From positions 1 through 64,000 of the forward strand of contig CAJYTK010000006.1 of NCBI GenBank assembly GCA_913777615.1: a DNA stretch of 64,000 nucleotides. The letters are read 5' to 3'. The translations under genes were made by a program, and so were the position numbers. This stretch comes from an uncultured Agrobacterium sp. GTDB lineage: Bacteria > Pseudomonadota > Alphaproteobacteria > Rhizobiales > Rhizobiaceae. The notes under the pieces were generated by a model, which ran no database searches, had not been told where the DNA came from, and worked only from the letters and a program-made list of their open reading frames with translations. Shown here piece by piece: positions 6,845 to 16,116 of the stretch (positions are counted from its first letter, which is position 1; each line of letters begins with the position of its first letter).

Positions 6845-9301
6845 ATGGCTGCCCTCAAACGTTTCCGCGAGACCGGCCCCTCGTTCGCTGAACTCGTTCC
6901 CTATGCCGGATTGGTCGACAATGGGGTTCTTCTCTTGAAGGATGGAAGCCTCATGGCCGGATGGTACTTCGCAGGCCCGGACTCCGAAAGCGCAACCAAC
7001 TACGAGCGCAACGAGCTATCCCGGCAGATCAATGCGATCCTGTCGCGTCTGGGAACAGGCTGGATGATCCAAGTAGAAGCGGTCCGGGTGCCGACGGTTG
7101 ATTATCCGTCGCCGGCCCATTGCCATTTTCCAGATCCCGTTACCCGCGCCATCGATGCCGAACGCCGAACCCATTTCCAGCGCGAGCAGGGGCATTTCGA
7201 GAGCAAACATGCGATCATTTTGACCTACCGGCCGCTCGAGTCGAAGAAGACGGCACTAAGCAAATACATCTATTCGGACGAGGAGAGTCGGAAGAAATCC
7301 TACGCCGATACCGTCCTGTTCGTGTTCCTCAACGCGATCCGGGAAATCGAACAGTATCTGACCAACACCATGTCGATTGCCCGTATGCAGACCCGCGAGA
7401 TCCGCGAGAGAAGAGGGGAGCGGGTCGCACGCTACGACGACCTCCTGCAATTTGTTCGATTTTGCATCACGGGGGAAAGCCATCCGGTTCGTTTGCCCGA
7501 CGTCCCTATGTATCTCGATTGGCTCGTGACGGCGGAGCTCGAGCATGGTCTGACGCCGAAGGTCGAAAACCGGTTCCTCGCGGTGGTTGCCATCGATGGC
7601 CTGCCAGCCGAGAGCTGGCCCGGCATTCTCAACAATCTTGATCTGATGCCGCTGACCTATCGATGGTCGTCACGGTTCATCTTCCTCGATGCGGAAGAGG
7701 CGCGCCAGAAGCTCGAACGCACGCGCAAGAAATGGCAGCAGAAGGTTCGCCCTTTTTTCGACCAGCTTTTCCAGACGCAGAGTAGATCGGTCGATCAGGA
7801 TGCAATGACGATGGTCGCCGAGACCGAGGACGCCATCGCTCAAGCCTCGTCGCAGCTTGTCGCATACGGCTACTACACACCGGTCGTGATCCTGTTTGAT
7901 GAAAACCGCGACGCCTTGCAGGAAAAGGCGGAAGCCATCCGTAGACTGGTCCAGGCGGAGGGGTTCGGTGCACGCATCGAAAGCCTGAACGCGACGGATG
8001 CGTTTCTCGGCAGCCTGCCGGGTAACTGGTACGCCAATGTCCGTGAGCCGCTGATCAACACAAGCAATCTGGCGGACCTCGTTCCGCTCAACTCGGTATG
8101 GTCAGGCAATCCGGTGGCGCCATGCCCGTTCTATCCGCCTAATTCACCGCCTTTGATGCAGGTGGCCTCGGGCTCAACGCCGTTTCGTCTCAACCTGCAT
8201 GTCGACGACGTCGGCCACACCCTGATCTTCGGACCGACGGGCTCGGGTAAATCAACCCTTCTCGCTCTCATCGCCGCTCAGTTCCGCCGATACGAGTCCG
8301 CGCAAATCTTCGCATTCGACAAGGGCAACTCGCTCCTTCCCCTGACGCTTGCTGCCGGCGGCGACCACTACGAAATCGGCAATAACATGAGCGGAGAGGG
8401 GAGAGCACTGGCGTTCTGCCCGCTCTTTGATCTTTCGACAGATGGCGACCGAGCCTGGGCAACCGAGTGGATCGAAATGCTTGTCGCTCTCCAGGGCGTC
8501 ACCATCACGCCGAACCATCGCAATGCAATCTCACGCCAGATCAGCCTGATGGCGACAGCACCTGGAAAATCGCTGTCGGACTTTGTCAGCGGCGTACAGA
8601 TGCGAGAGATCAAGGATGCCCTTCATCATTATACCGTCGACGGGCCGATGGGTCAGCTTCTCGACGCGGAAGAAGACGGCCTCACGCTTCGCGCGTTCCA
8701 ATGCTTCGAGATTGAAGAGCTCATGAACATGGGCGAGCGTAATCTCGTCCCTGTCCTCACCTATCTCTTCCACCGGATCGAGAAGCGGCTCGATGGCTCT
8801 CCGAGCCTGATCCTCCTCGATGAGGCTTGGCTGATGCTCGGTCATCCCGTGTTCCGTGACAAGATCCGGGAGTGGCTCAAGGTTCTCCGTAAAGCCAATT
8901 GCGCCGTTGTTCTGGCGACGCAATCCATCTCCGACGCCGAGCGCTCCGGCATCATCGACGTGCTGAAAGAATCCTGCCTGACCAAGATCTGCTTGCCGAA
9001 TGGTGCCGCGCGTGAGCCGGGCACCCGCGAGTTCTATGAGCGGATTGGTTTCAACGAGCGCCAGATCGAAATCGTCTCGGGCGCCATCCCTAAGCGCGAA
9101 TACTACGTCGCCACGCCACACGGACGGCGGCTTTTCGACATGTCGCTCGGGCCGGTGACGCTGAGCTTTGTGGGCGCATCCGGAAAGGAAGATCTGAAGC
9201 GGATCCGTGCGCTGAAGGCGGAACATGGCCAGGATTGGCCTAACCATTGGCTTGAATTGAGAGGAGTTCACGATGCCACGTCGCACCTCAACGCCCAGTA
9301 G
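6845..9301 (+). CDS. trbE: type IV secretion ATPase TrbE (VirB4 family)
   Basis: The largest ATPase of the transfer apparatus, needed for pilus biogenesis. The 818-residue protein shows an N-terminal CagE/TrbE-VirB domain, Walker A GPTGSGKS (463-470), and Walker B SLILLDEAWLML with ATQSISDAERSG downstream. The frame extends upstream to 6770, but the ATG at 6845 gives the conserved N-terminus MAALKRFRE. It overlaps trbJ by 29 bp. No sign of damage. Confidence 0.95.
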   Translation: MAALKRFRETGPSFAELVPYAGLVDNGVLLLKDGSLMAGWYFAGPDSESATNYERNELSRQINAILSRLGTGWMIQVEAVRVPTVDYPSPAHCHFPDPVTRAIDAERRTHFQREQGHFESKHAIILTYRPLESKKTALSKYIYSDEESRKKSYADTVLFVFLNAIREIEQYLTNTMSIARMQTREIRERRGERVARYDDLLQFVRFCITGESHPVRLPDVPMYLDWLVTAELEHGLTPKVENRFLAVVAIDGLPAESWPGILNNLDLMPLTYRWSSRFIFLDAEEARQKLERTRKKWQQKVRPFFDQLFQTQSRSVDQDAMTMVAETEDAIAQASSQLVAYGYYTPVVILFDENRDALQEKAEAIRRLVQAEGFGARIESLNATDAFLGSLPGNWYANVREPLINTSNLADLVPLNSVWSGNPVAPCPFYPPNSPPLMQVASGSTPFRLNLHVDDVGHTLIFGPTGSGKSTLLALIAAQFRRYESAQIFAFDKGNSLLPLTLAAGGDHYEIGNNMSGEGRALAFCPLFDLSTDGDRAWATEWIEMLVALQGVTITPNHRNAISRQISLMATAPGKSLSDFVSGVQMREIKDALHHYTVDGPMGQLLDAEEDGLTLRAFQCFEIEELMNMGERNLVPVLTYLFHRIEKRLDGSPSLILLDEAWLMLGHPVFRDKIREWLKVLRKANCAVVLATQSISDAERSGIIDVLKESCLTKICLPNGAAREPGTREFYERIGFNERQIEIVSGAIPKREYYVATPHGRRLFDMSLGPVTLSFVGASGKEDLKRIRALKAEHGQDWPNHWLELRGVHDATSHLNAQ

Positions 9302-10076
9302 CTGGATCATCATCACCATGACCGCGGCAATCGCGCTGTCGCCTATTGCTTCCGCCCATGCAGGGTCTGCGACGGGCGCTGCCACGGAATGGACGCAGCT
9401 TGCCAACAATGCTCAGCTCATCGACCTTCTGAAAAGCTCCGGCATTCAGGTCGACAATCAATTGACCCAAATCACCCAACTGGCGGAGCAGATCCAGAAT
9501 CAGCTGAAGATCTATGAGAACATGCTGCAGAACACCGCGCGGCTTCCCGACAACATCTGGGGCCAGGTCGAAAGCGATCTCAACCGTCTGCGCAGCATTG
9601 TCGATCAGGGGCAAAGCATTTCATTCTCAATGGGCAATGCCGATGATGTCCTTCAACAGCGGTTCAAGAGCTATTCGAACCTGAAGACCAACCTGCCGAA
9701 CGCCGAGACATTCTCGAACACCTATCAATCGTGGTCGGACACGAACCGGGACACGATCGGCAGCACACTGAAGGCTGCGAGCCTCACAGCGGATCAGTTC
9801 GACACGGAGGAGGGCACGATGAGTTCGCTGCGATCCAAGTCGGAGTCGGCCGACGGCCAGATGAAGGCGCTCCAGGTCGGACACCAGATCGCCGCTCAGC
9901 AGGTTTCACAGATGCAGAAGCTGCGTGGCCTGGTTTCCCAACAGATGACGATGATGGGCACGTGGCTTCAGACCGAGCAGTCGGACAAGGACCTCGCGCA
10001 GGCCAGACGAGAGAAATTCTTTAATGCCGACGTCACCACGATCCCGAGTGGCCAGAAGATGGAGCCCCGCTGGTGA
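9273..10076 (+). CDS. trbJ: conjugal transfer protein TrbJ (VirB5-like)
   Basis: A periplasmic or pilus-associated protein, considered the VirB5-like minor component. The 267 residues begin with a signal peptide ending near ASAHAG, followed by a Gln/Asn-rich, predicted helical coiled-coil body typical of TrbJ. AGAGGAG precedes the ATG. The C-terminus reads REKFF...GQKMEPRW, which closely resembles the C-terminus of the next gene product, TrbK. Its stop overlaps the trbK GTG start. Confidence 0.92.
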   Translation: MPRRTSTPSSWIIITMTAAIALSPIASAHAGSATGAATEWTQLANNAQLIDLLKSSGIQVDNQLTQITQLAEQIQNQLKIYENMLQNTARLPDNIWGQVESDLNRLRSIVDQGQSISFSMGNADDVLQQRFKSYSNLKTNLPNAETFSNTYQSWSDTNRDTIGSTLKAASLTADQFDTEEGTMSSLRSKSESADGQMKALQVGHQIAAQQVSQMQKLRGLVSQQMTMMGTWLQTEQSDKDLAQARREKFFNADVTTIPSGQKMEPRW

Positions 10077-10276
10077 ACCGCTCGGTCCTCATTGTCACGG
10101 TGCTGGTCATGCTCGCTGCGGCGGCTTCCGCTACGACATTCTATTTCGTCCACGCAAACACCCCGGCGTCATCAAAGATAAGCGAGGAGCAACGAACCAC
10201 GCGCGAGAAATTCTTCGGGACAGCGAAGGAACTGCTTCCGATCGAAAGAGGTCAGGAGATGCGCCCGAGATGGTGA
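10073..10276 (+). CDS. trbK: putative entry-exclusion protein TrbK
   Basis: A 67-residue protein with one N-terminal hydrophobic segment (about residues 5-25), then a short polar tail ending REKFF...RGQEMRPRW. In RP4 TrbK mediates entry exclusion; rhizobial TrbK proteins are annotated by position and size. It lacks an obvious lipobox, so it is probably anchored by its membrane segment. It starts at GTG overlapping trbJ, and its end overlaps trbL. The shared tail with TrbJ is unusual. Confidence 0.85.
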   Translation: MNRSVLIVTVLVMLAAAASATTFYFVHANTPASSKISEEQRTTREKFFGTAKELLPIERGQEMRPRW

Positions 10277-11448
10277 AGCGAAATCTCGAGAAGGCTGTCT
10301 TACTCGGAGGCATTGCCTGTTTGACCCTCTCCACCCCAGCGTTTGCACAGCATGGGCAAGTTCTGACAGAGCTCGAGAACCAAGTTTCTGCTGCCGCTAA
10401 GGGATGGGAGATAACCATCATGGATGCCGCAAGGTCACTGTTCTGGATCCTTGCGGGGATCGAGGTCGGTATCGCTGCGGTCTGGCTTGCTATACAGGCC
10501 GCATCCCTTGAAAGCTGGTTCGCCGAACTCGTCCGTCGGATCATGTTCGTAGGCTTCTTTGCGTTCGTTATGAACCAGGGGCCAGCATTTGCGAGGAATG
10601 TCGTCGACAGTCTTTACCAGATCGGCGCAGGGGGTGGATCTGCCTCGCCAGCCGAGGTGTTTGACGCTGGTATTCGGGTAGCATCGCAGATGTCCACGCA
10701 GGCCAAGTTCGGGGTCTTCGAAGACAATGTGCTAGCTATGGCCGCCGTCCTCGCAATGGGCATCGTCGTCATATGTTTCTCACTCGTCGCCGCAATCTTC
10801 GTCTCCGTTATGGTGGAAATGTATGTGGGGCTGCTCGCAGGGATGATCATGCTCGGTCTTGGCGGCTCGTCCTTCACCAAGGATTTTGCCATCCGCTACC
10901 TGGTCTATGCCTTCGGTGTCGGCATGAAACTCATGGCGTTGGTCATGATTGCAAAGATTGGATCGGAGGTCCTTCTCGGCCTGGCTCAAGCACCGACAGC
11001 AGAAACCGATCAGTTCATCACCACGCTCGCGATCGCGGGCATTTCGGTGGTCGTGTTTATCATTGCCATGTATGTCCCCAACATCATCCAAGGTGTCGTT
11101 CAAGGAGCATCGGTCACTGGCGGAATGGAAACCATTCGGCATGGCGGACAAGCGGCGTCGCCTGTTCTTGGTGGGGCGTCGCTCGCGGTTGCGGCTCTTC
11201 GCGCTGAAGCCGCCGCAACTCAGTCAGCACGCGCATCAGGATCCTCTGCGATCGGTGCAGAATTTCGCGGTGCGGGAGCCGGGGCCACGTCTGCCGGTAA
11301 AGCAGCTGGCTTGGCCGCAAGGGAAAAAGCGATCGGTTCGCCCGGAGCCTATGCCGGTTCGATCATGGGGCTGGCCAACGCCAAGCTCGATCAGAGCCGA
11401 ACCGGACAGAGTGGTCCCCAAATGCCGCCAGAGCAAAACTATAAGTAA
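10270..11448 (+). CDS. trbL: mating-pair formation protein TrbL (VirB6 family)
   Basis: A polytopic inner-membrane channel component. The 392 residues start with a signal-like segment ending PAFAQ, followed by a TrbL/VirB6 block of about six membrane spans between residues 45 and 285, and an Ala/Ser/Gly-rich cytoplasmic tail. I chose the ATG at 10270, which overlaps the trbK end; a GTG at 10273 is possible. The frame remains open far upstream without signal-peptide logic, so the longer form is rejected. Confidence 0.93.
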   Translation: MVKRNLEKAVLLGGIACLTLSTPAFAQHGQVLTELENQVSAAAKGWEITIMDAARSLFWILAGIEVGIAAVWLAIQAASLESWFAELVRRIMFVGFFAFVMNQGPAFARNVVDSLYQIGAGGGSASPAEVFDAGIRVASQMSTQAKFGVFEDNVLAMAAVLAMGIVVICFSLVAAIFVSVMVEMYVGLLAGMIMLGLGGSSFTKDFAIRYLVYAFGVGMKLMALVMIAKIGSEVLLGLAQAPTAETDQFITTLAIAGISVVVFIIAMYVPNIIQGVVQGASVTGGMETIRHGGQAASPVLGGASLAVAALRAEAAATQSARASGSSAIGAEFRGAGAGATSAGKAAGLAAREKAIGSPGAYAGSIMGLANAKLDQSRTGQSGPQMPPEQNYK

Positions 11449-11469
11449 TCATCAGAAAGGCGACAAGCG

Positions 11470-12132
11470 ATGGCAGCAAACCGGCCGCCCGATAGCCCCT
11501 ACCTTGCCGCGCGGCAGGAATGGACGGAACGATATGGATCCTACGTTCAGTCCGCGCGGGCATGGCGGATAGTGGGGATACTTGGACTATCGATGGCCGT
11601 GATAGGCTTCACCTATGCCATGTATCTCAGCACACAGGTCAGGTTGGTGCCCTACATCGTTGAGGTCGACAAGCTCGGCACGTCGGTTACAGCCGGCTTC
11701 CCCCAGCAGATCGAGTATGCCGATGCCCGCGTCGTGCGCGCGACACTGGGAAATTTCGTCACGAGCTTGAAGTCGATCACACCGGATGCGGTGGTGCAAA
11801 AGCAATATATCGACCGCACCTATGCTTTACTTAGAACATCGGATCCCTCGACCCAGAAGATCAATGCCTGGTTTCGCGGCAATTCGCCGTTCGAAAAGGC
11901 CAAGACATCGACTGTCGCCGTTGAGGTCAACAACATCGTGGCGCTGTCCAACCAGACCTACCAGATCGACTGGACCGAATACGAGCGCGATCGCAAGGGC
12001 AAGGAGACCGGAACGCGCCGCTTTCGCGGCATCGCGACGGTCGCGCTCACCGCGCCACAGGACGAGGCGATCATCCGCCTCAACCCGATCGGTCTTTATG
12101 TCCGGGATTTCGAGTGGACCGCACAGCTTTAG
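11470..12132 (+). CDS. trbF: mating-pair formation protein TrbF (VirB8 family)
   Basis: A bitopic inner-membrane scaffold protein. The 220 residues have a short cytoplasmic N-terminus with the PYLAARQEW motif, one membrane span (about residues 36-56), then the periplasmic VirB8/NTF2-like domain including [13 protein letters not shown] near residues 160-175. It lies 21 bp after trbL and 16 bp before trbG. Confidence 0.94.
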   Translation: MAANRPPDSPYLAARQEWTERYGSYVQSARAWRIVGILGLSMAVIGFTYAMYLSTQVRLVPYIVEVDKLGTSVTAGFPQQIEYADARVVRATLGNFVTSLKSITPDAVVQKQYIDRTYALLRTSDPSTQKINAWFRGNSPFEKAKTSTVAVEVNNIVALSNQTYQIDWTEYERDRKGKETGTRRFRGIATVALTAPQDEAIIRLNPIGLYVRDFEWTAQL

Positions 12133-12148
12133 GGGCAGGGAGATTCAC

Positions 12149-12961
12149 ATGCACAGAACAGGATTGATCGCGGCCGCCGGCTGCATGGCCGGACTCGTCC
12201 TTGCGGACTGCACGATGGCGCAGAGCATGACGTCGAACGAGGTGAAGGGGACCAACATCTCTCGCAAATGGCGGGGGACGCCTGGTCTCGTAACGACCGG
12301 GCCCGATGGCAAAGTCATCTTTCTGTTTGGCGAAGTCCAGCCCTCGGTTGTGTGCTCACCGCTTCAAGTTTGCGACATCGAGCTGCAAGGCGGCGAGATC
12401 GTCCGAGACGTGCTTGTCGGCGATACGGTCCGCTGGAAAGTCGAGCCGGCGACATCAGGGGCAACCGGCGGGCAGGCAATCCACCTGATCGTCAAGCCGT
12501 CGGAGGCTGGGCTCGTCACATCGATGGTCGTCACGACCTCGCGGCGGACCTACCATATCCAGCTCAAATCCCATCCCAGCCAGTACATGGCTCGGATCGG
12601 TTTCGAGTATCCAGAGGATGTATCGACCAAGCTGACCGACATCAATGCCCGGCTTGAGACCGGCGGCATTCCTGGAAGCTCGCCGGACAAGCTGAACTTC
12701 TCCTATTCGGTTAGAGGCAGCGCGTCGTGGCGGCCAAAGCGCGTCTATTCCGACGGCACCAAGACCTACATCCAGTTTCCCAGATCAATCTCGGGCCAGG
12801 ATGCGCCAGTGCTGTTCGTCGTCAGCGGCGGCCAGAACCGCATCGTCAATTATCGCATGAGGAACGACATGATGATCGTCGACTACGCCGTCGACAAGGC
12901 CGTGCTCGTCTCAGGTGTTGGTTGGCGACAGCAGAAGATCACGATCCGTCGGGGAGGCTGA
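12149..12961 (+). CDS. trbG: outer-membrane channel protein TrbG (VirB9 family)
   Basis: A periplasmic/outer-membrane component of the type IV secretion core complex. The 270-residue protein has a signal peptide, possibly with a lipobox (LVLADC), and a VirB9/CagX fold with VFVVSGG-like and [20 protein letters not shown] motifs at the C-terminus. AGGGAG precedes the ATG at 12149. The trbH ATG follows two bases after its stop codon. Confidence 0.94.
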   Translation: MHRTGLIAAAGCMAGLVLADCTMAQSMTSNEVKGTNISRKWRGTPGLVTTGPDGKVIFLFGEVQPSVVCSPLQVCDIELQGGEIVRDVLVGDTVRWKVEPATSGATGGQAIHLIVKPSEAGLVTSMVVTTSRRTYHIQLKSHPSQYMARIGFEYPEDVSTKLTDINARLETGGIPGSSPDKLNFSYSVRGSASWRPKRVYSDGTKTYIQFPRSISGQDAPVLFVVSGGQNRIVNYRMRNDMMIVDYAVDKAVLVSGVGWRQQKITIRRGG

Positions 12962-12963
12962 AC

Positions 12964-13401
12964 ATGAAGAAGACCACCGCTGCTATCATGATCGCCTCCA
13001 TCCTCTCCAGTTGCCAGACAACGGAAGAGTCGTTGAGCACAAGCTCTACTACGATCGCTGTCACCGGCGGCACCGCAAGTGCAATCGCTGGCGACATGGC
13101 AAGCCGTCTTGCCGAAAAGGTTGGTCCGGCCGCGACTACGACCCTCAAGATGGACAAGGATACATCCGACTATGCGGCTGCGCTTGAGGCTGCTCTGAAA
13201 GGATGGGGATACGCGGTCATTACCGACGGGAAGGTTGGCAAGGATCAAAAGCCCGTCGAGGTTGCGTGGTCGATCGACAGTTTCGACGGACAGGTCCTTG
13301 CCCGGGTCAGCACACCGGCCATCGCGCTCGGACGCGCCTACACAGCGACATCAGGCGGTGCCAAGCCGGCTAGTCCGCTTTCGATCATGCAGCGAAATTG
13401 A
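12964..13401 (+). CDS. trbH: conjugal transfer lipoprotein TrbH
   Basis: A 145-residue predicted lipoprotein. The N-terminus has a basic start, a hydrophobic stretch and the lipobox ILSSC, so the mature protein would begin at Cys17. The rest is a small periplasmic domain. The position between trbG and trbI is the canonical trb order, and VirB7-like stabilisation of the core complex is a reasonable role. Function is inferred from the family. Confidence 0.88.
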   Translation: MKKTTAAIMIASILSSCQTTEESLSTSSTTIAVTGGTASAIAGDMASRLAEKVGPAATTTLKMDKDTSDYAAALEAALKGWGYAVITDGKVGKDQKPVEVAWSIDSFDGQVLARVSTPAIALGRAYTATSGGAKPASPLSIMQRN

Positions 13402-13415
13402 GGGGAAGCTAGATC

Positions 13416-14714
13416 ATGGTTCAATCGCTCCAGCTCGGCACGGCGCGTAATGCTGACGATCAACAGAGCATGCGGCGTCTAAATCGCCTGCCGATCATCG
13501 TCGTGATCGTCGTCATGGTTCTGTTCTTTGGAGTCGTGATTGTCGGCCTGTCATGGCGCGGTCTTTCCTTCAACAGTGGAAACGAACTCGACACTACCTC
13601 CAAGACACCAGCGACCACATTTGGCGATCAGCTGAAACGAGGCGTGACGGACGGGATCATCGGCGAACCGGAGCAACGCGAAGTGTTTCAACCGACGCCG
13701 GTCGTTGTCGAACGCGAGCCCGTGAGAGATGCTGTCGTGGAGCGGCGAAACGAGATTCGAACGGAACGGCAATCGCAGCTTGAGCCGGAAGCCGAGTGGA
13801 AGGCGCGGCTGAAGCGAGAACAGGACGAGCAAGTCATTCGCGAAACCCAGCGTCAGAGGATGGCAAGCCTCCAGGCACGCGCGACTGCACTCGATTCCCC
13901 GCTTAAGGTTGACGTTTCCGAGGTCCAGAAGAACGCTTCCGAAAGCAGGGCGGACACCCGTCAACCGCTCACTGCCACGACGAACAGTGCTTCGGATATC
14001 TACACCGCCGCGATGAAATCCGGATTGCTTGGACAGAACATTGATCAGAACGGTCAGACTTCGAAGGAGGACTTTTTCAATCAGGACATCAAGGATCTTG
14101 GCTACCTACCGAACCAAGTGGTGCCGCAGTTCTCGCCTTACGAGTTGAAGCGCGGATCGGTGATCCCGGCCACGATGATCACCGGCTTGAATTCAGATCT
14201 TCCGGGCAGGATTTCGGCGCAGGTCAGCCAGAATGTCTACGACAGTGCCACCGGATACCGGCTGCTCATTCCGCAGGGTGCGAAGCTATTTGGTCGCTAC
14301 GACTCCAAGGTATCATTCGGCCAGGAGCGGGTACTCGTCGTTTGGACTGACCTGATTTTCCCTAACGGGTCGACACTTCAGATCGGCGGCATGTCCGGAA
14401 CGGATGCCGAGGGGTATGGAGGTTTTAAAGACAAGGTTGATCGTCACCTCTGGCGCACCTTTGGGTCTGCCGCGCTTGTTGCCATCATCGGCACGGGGAT
14501 CGATATGTCGATGCCGGAAAGCTCGACACTGGCAACACAGGATACGGCCTCTGATGCGGCACGCCGGAATTTTGCCGAGAGTTTCGGAAGAGTGGCCGAG
14601 CAGACAATTTCAAAGAACCTAAATGTACAGCCTACTATCAGCATTCGGCCTGGCTACAGATTCAACGTGTTAGTCGATCACGACATCATCTTTCCGAACT
14701 CGTATCGCCAATAG
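13416..14714 (+). CDS. trbI: core channel protein TrbI (VirB10 family)
   Basis: TrbI spans both membranes and links the inner ATPases to the outer-membrane pore. The 432 residues have a short cytoplasmic N-terminus, one membrane span (about 26-47), a charged, proline-containing periplasmic linker rich in Glu and Arg, and a C-terminal VirB10 beta-barrel domain with GYRLLIPQGAKLFGRYDS and RPGYRFNVLVDHDIIF. It is the last gene of the operon. Confidence 0.95.
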   Translation: MVQSLQLGTARNADDQQSMRRLNRLPIIVVIVVMVLFFGVVIVGLSWRGLSFNSGNELDTTSKTPATTFGDQLKRGVTDGIIGEPEQREVFQPTPVVVEREPVRDAVVERRNEIRTERQSQLEPEAEWKARLKREQDEQVIRETQRQRMASLQARATALDSPLKVDVSEVQKNASESRADTRQPLTATTNSASDIYTAAMKSGLLGQNIDQNGQTSKEDFFNQDIKDLGYLPNQVVPQFSPYELKRGSVIPATMITGLNSDLPGRISAQVSQNVYDSATGYRLLIPQGAKLFGRYDSKVSFGQERVLVVWTDLIFPNGSTLQIGGMSGTDAEGYGGFKDKVDRHLWRTFGSAALVAIIGTGIDMSMPESSTLATQDTASDAARRNFAESFGRVAEQTISKNLNVQPTISIRPGYRFNVLVDHDIIFPNSYRQ

Positions 14715-15040
14715 AAACCACCTCGTTGTAAACCGCTCATCTCCTATGTAATTGAATCGTTGCGGAAGCAATTGTGCGCCTCGCGTCCGTTTAAGAGCTA
14801 TCGGCCCTCGATAAGGTGTACTGCCACACATGAGTGCAGCCTAGCTGCGCTCACACCTTCGCTGAATGTGGGAAGCGCAATTCTTCTTTCATTGTGATAG
14901 ACGAGATTGCCCAAGCGTTTGGCGTGTGCCACGCCCAACTAGTCCCAAAACGCTTTTTTTTGTCATCCAGATGTCCTCTGTACGCTTGTTTTGACAGATC
15001 GTGGAAGGGCCTCTTCACTTCCCGTACCAAGTCTATTATA
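14715..15040. other. gap after trbI with no supported gene
   Basis: About 325 bp. I see no credible gene or strong terminator hairpin. TATTAT near 15034 may be the -10 element of the downstream toxin-antitoxin promoter. Confidence 0.4.
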
Positions 15041-15060
15041 TGTTCTCCACAAGGAGAACA
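15041..15060. promoter_or_regulatory. 20-bp palindromic operator of the toxin-antitoxin pair
   Basis: TGTTCTCCACAAGGAGAACA is a perfect inverted repeat with 8-bp arms around ACAA. It sits directly upstream of the antitoxin ATG and contains its GGAGA ribosome-binding site. Antitoxins usually repress their own operon at such sites. As RNA it could also form a hairpin hiding the ribosome-binding site. Confidence 0.6.
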
Positions 15061-15063
15061 ATT

Positions 15064-15687
15064 ATGACCCAGTTGGTTCGCGCCTACACGCCTGCGGAAG
15101 CAGCCGCTGTCAGCGAGATTGCCGTGAAATCGGTGCACAACGCAATCGACAAGCGGATCATCGCTCGGCGTCTTGGTGAAGATGAAGGGCGAGCTTTATC
15201 TGACGATGACCTGCTGCGGCTCAAGCTTTGGTACGGGGTCGGCTCGATCCTGTCAGCCGAGCGTCGCCAGAGGCTCTTCGACACTATAGACCAGAATCCA
15301 GATGCCGACACAGTTCGAGCGGATGACTATCTGATCGTGGACGTTGCCCGCGCACGTCAACAGCTTGCGGCACGTGCGGAGGCACTTCAGGAAGCAGAGC
15401 GGGTTATCAAAAGCGTAAAGGGTGTTCTTGGCGGCGAACCAGTTTTCTGCAAAACGCGCGTTCCCGTTAGGACGATTGCCGCTATGAAGGCTCAGGGCGC
15501 GACCACCGAGGAAATCGTCCAGGGCTATCCTTCCCTCACCACGCGTATGGTCGAACTCGCGGAGATCTGGACTGCCGCTCACCCGGCACGAGGCCGGCCG
15601 CGCAAGCTTTCCGACCTTGGCGCAACCGTGAAATCTGCAAAGCGTCTCTCACTTCCGAAGGCCATCATCAAAACTCCCGGCAGCTAA
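15064..15687 (+). CDS. DUF433 antitoxin with N-terminal helix-turn-helix
   Basis: The 207-residue protein has an N-terminal MerR-like helix-turn-helix (YTPAEAAAVSEIAVKSVHNAI, about residues 8-28) and a C-terminal DUF433 domain with GGEPVFCKTRVPVRTI and TTEEIVQGYPSLT. DUF433 proteins are typical partners of DUF5615 PIN-like toxins, and such a gene follows four bases downstream. It probably binds the palindrome at 15041-15060. The pair sits between the trb and tra regions and may stabilise the plasmid. The ATG at 15064 follows GGAGA; the upstream extension is not used. Confidence 0.85.
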   Translation: MTQLVRAYTPAEAAAVSEIAVKSVHNAIDKRIIARRLGEDEGRALSDDDLLRLKLWYGVGSILSAERRQRLFDTIDQNPDADTVRADDYLIVDVARARQQLAARAEALQEAERVIKSVKGVLGGEPVFCKTRVPVRTIAAMKAQGATTEEIVQGYPSLTTRMVELAEIWTAAHPARGRPRKLSDLGATVKSAKRLSLPKAIIKTPGS

Positions 15688-15691
15688 TATC

Positions 15692-16069
15692 GTGAAGTTC
15701 CTGATTGATGGATGCCTGCACACCTCTCTCGTGGCCGTTGCTCAGGATAACGGTCACGATGGCTTCCATGTCAACTGGTTGGGATTGAGCGGTGAAAAGG
15801 ATTGGGATCTGATGCCCCGCATTGTTGCGGAGGACTACACATTCGTAACCAACAACGCGCGCGATTTCAGAAAACTCTACGGCAATGAGGAGATCCATGC
15901 CGGCTTGGTCATCATCGTGCCTCAAGTCGTTCCGGCATTGCAGCGCGACCTATTCACACTCATCCTGCAGGAGGTAACCGGCGGCGAACAGCTCCTGAAC
16001 GAGGTGATCGAGATAAGCATCGAGGGCGATGAGGCGGTTCTCACACGGTACTCTCTGCCGGCAATCTGA
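15692..16069 (+). CDS. DUF5615 PIN-like toxin
   Basis: A 125-residue protein of the Mut7-C/PIN-like family, presumed to be a ribonuclease toxin. It has the N-terminal acidic motif FLIDGCL, the EKDWDLM segment and TFVTNNARDF, which supply the conserved acidic and Asn residues of the fold. It starts at a GTG four bases after the antitoxin stop, so translation is probably coupled. The target RNA cannot be told from the sequence. Confidence 0.82.
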   Translation: MKFLIDGCLHTSLVAVAQDNGHDGFHVNWLGLSGEKDWDLMPRIVAEDYTFVTNNARDFRKLYGNEEIHAGLVIIVPQVVPALQRDLFTLILQEVTGGEQLLNEVIEISIEGDEAVLTRYSLPAI

Positions 16070-16116
16070 GAACATCCCAACTCGCCCATTCCAGAAGCTC
16101 AGGTGCAGTCCGGCCA

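Noticed and set aside
7120-7641. Rightward frame inside trbE
   Set aside because: Alternative frame of an intact conserved gene.
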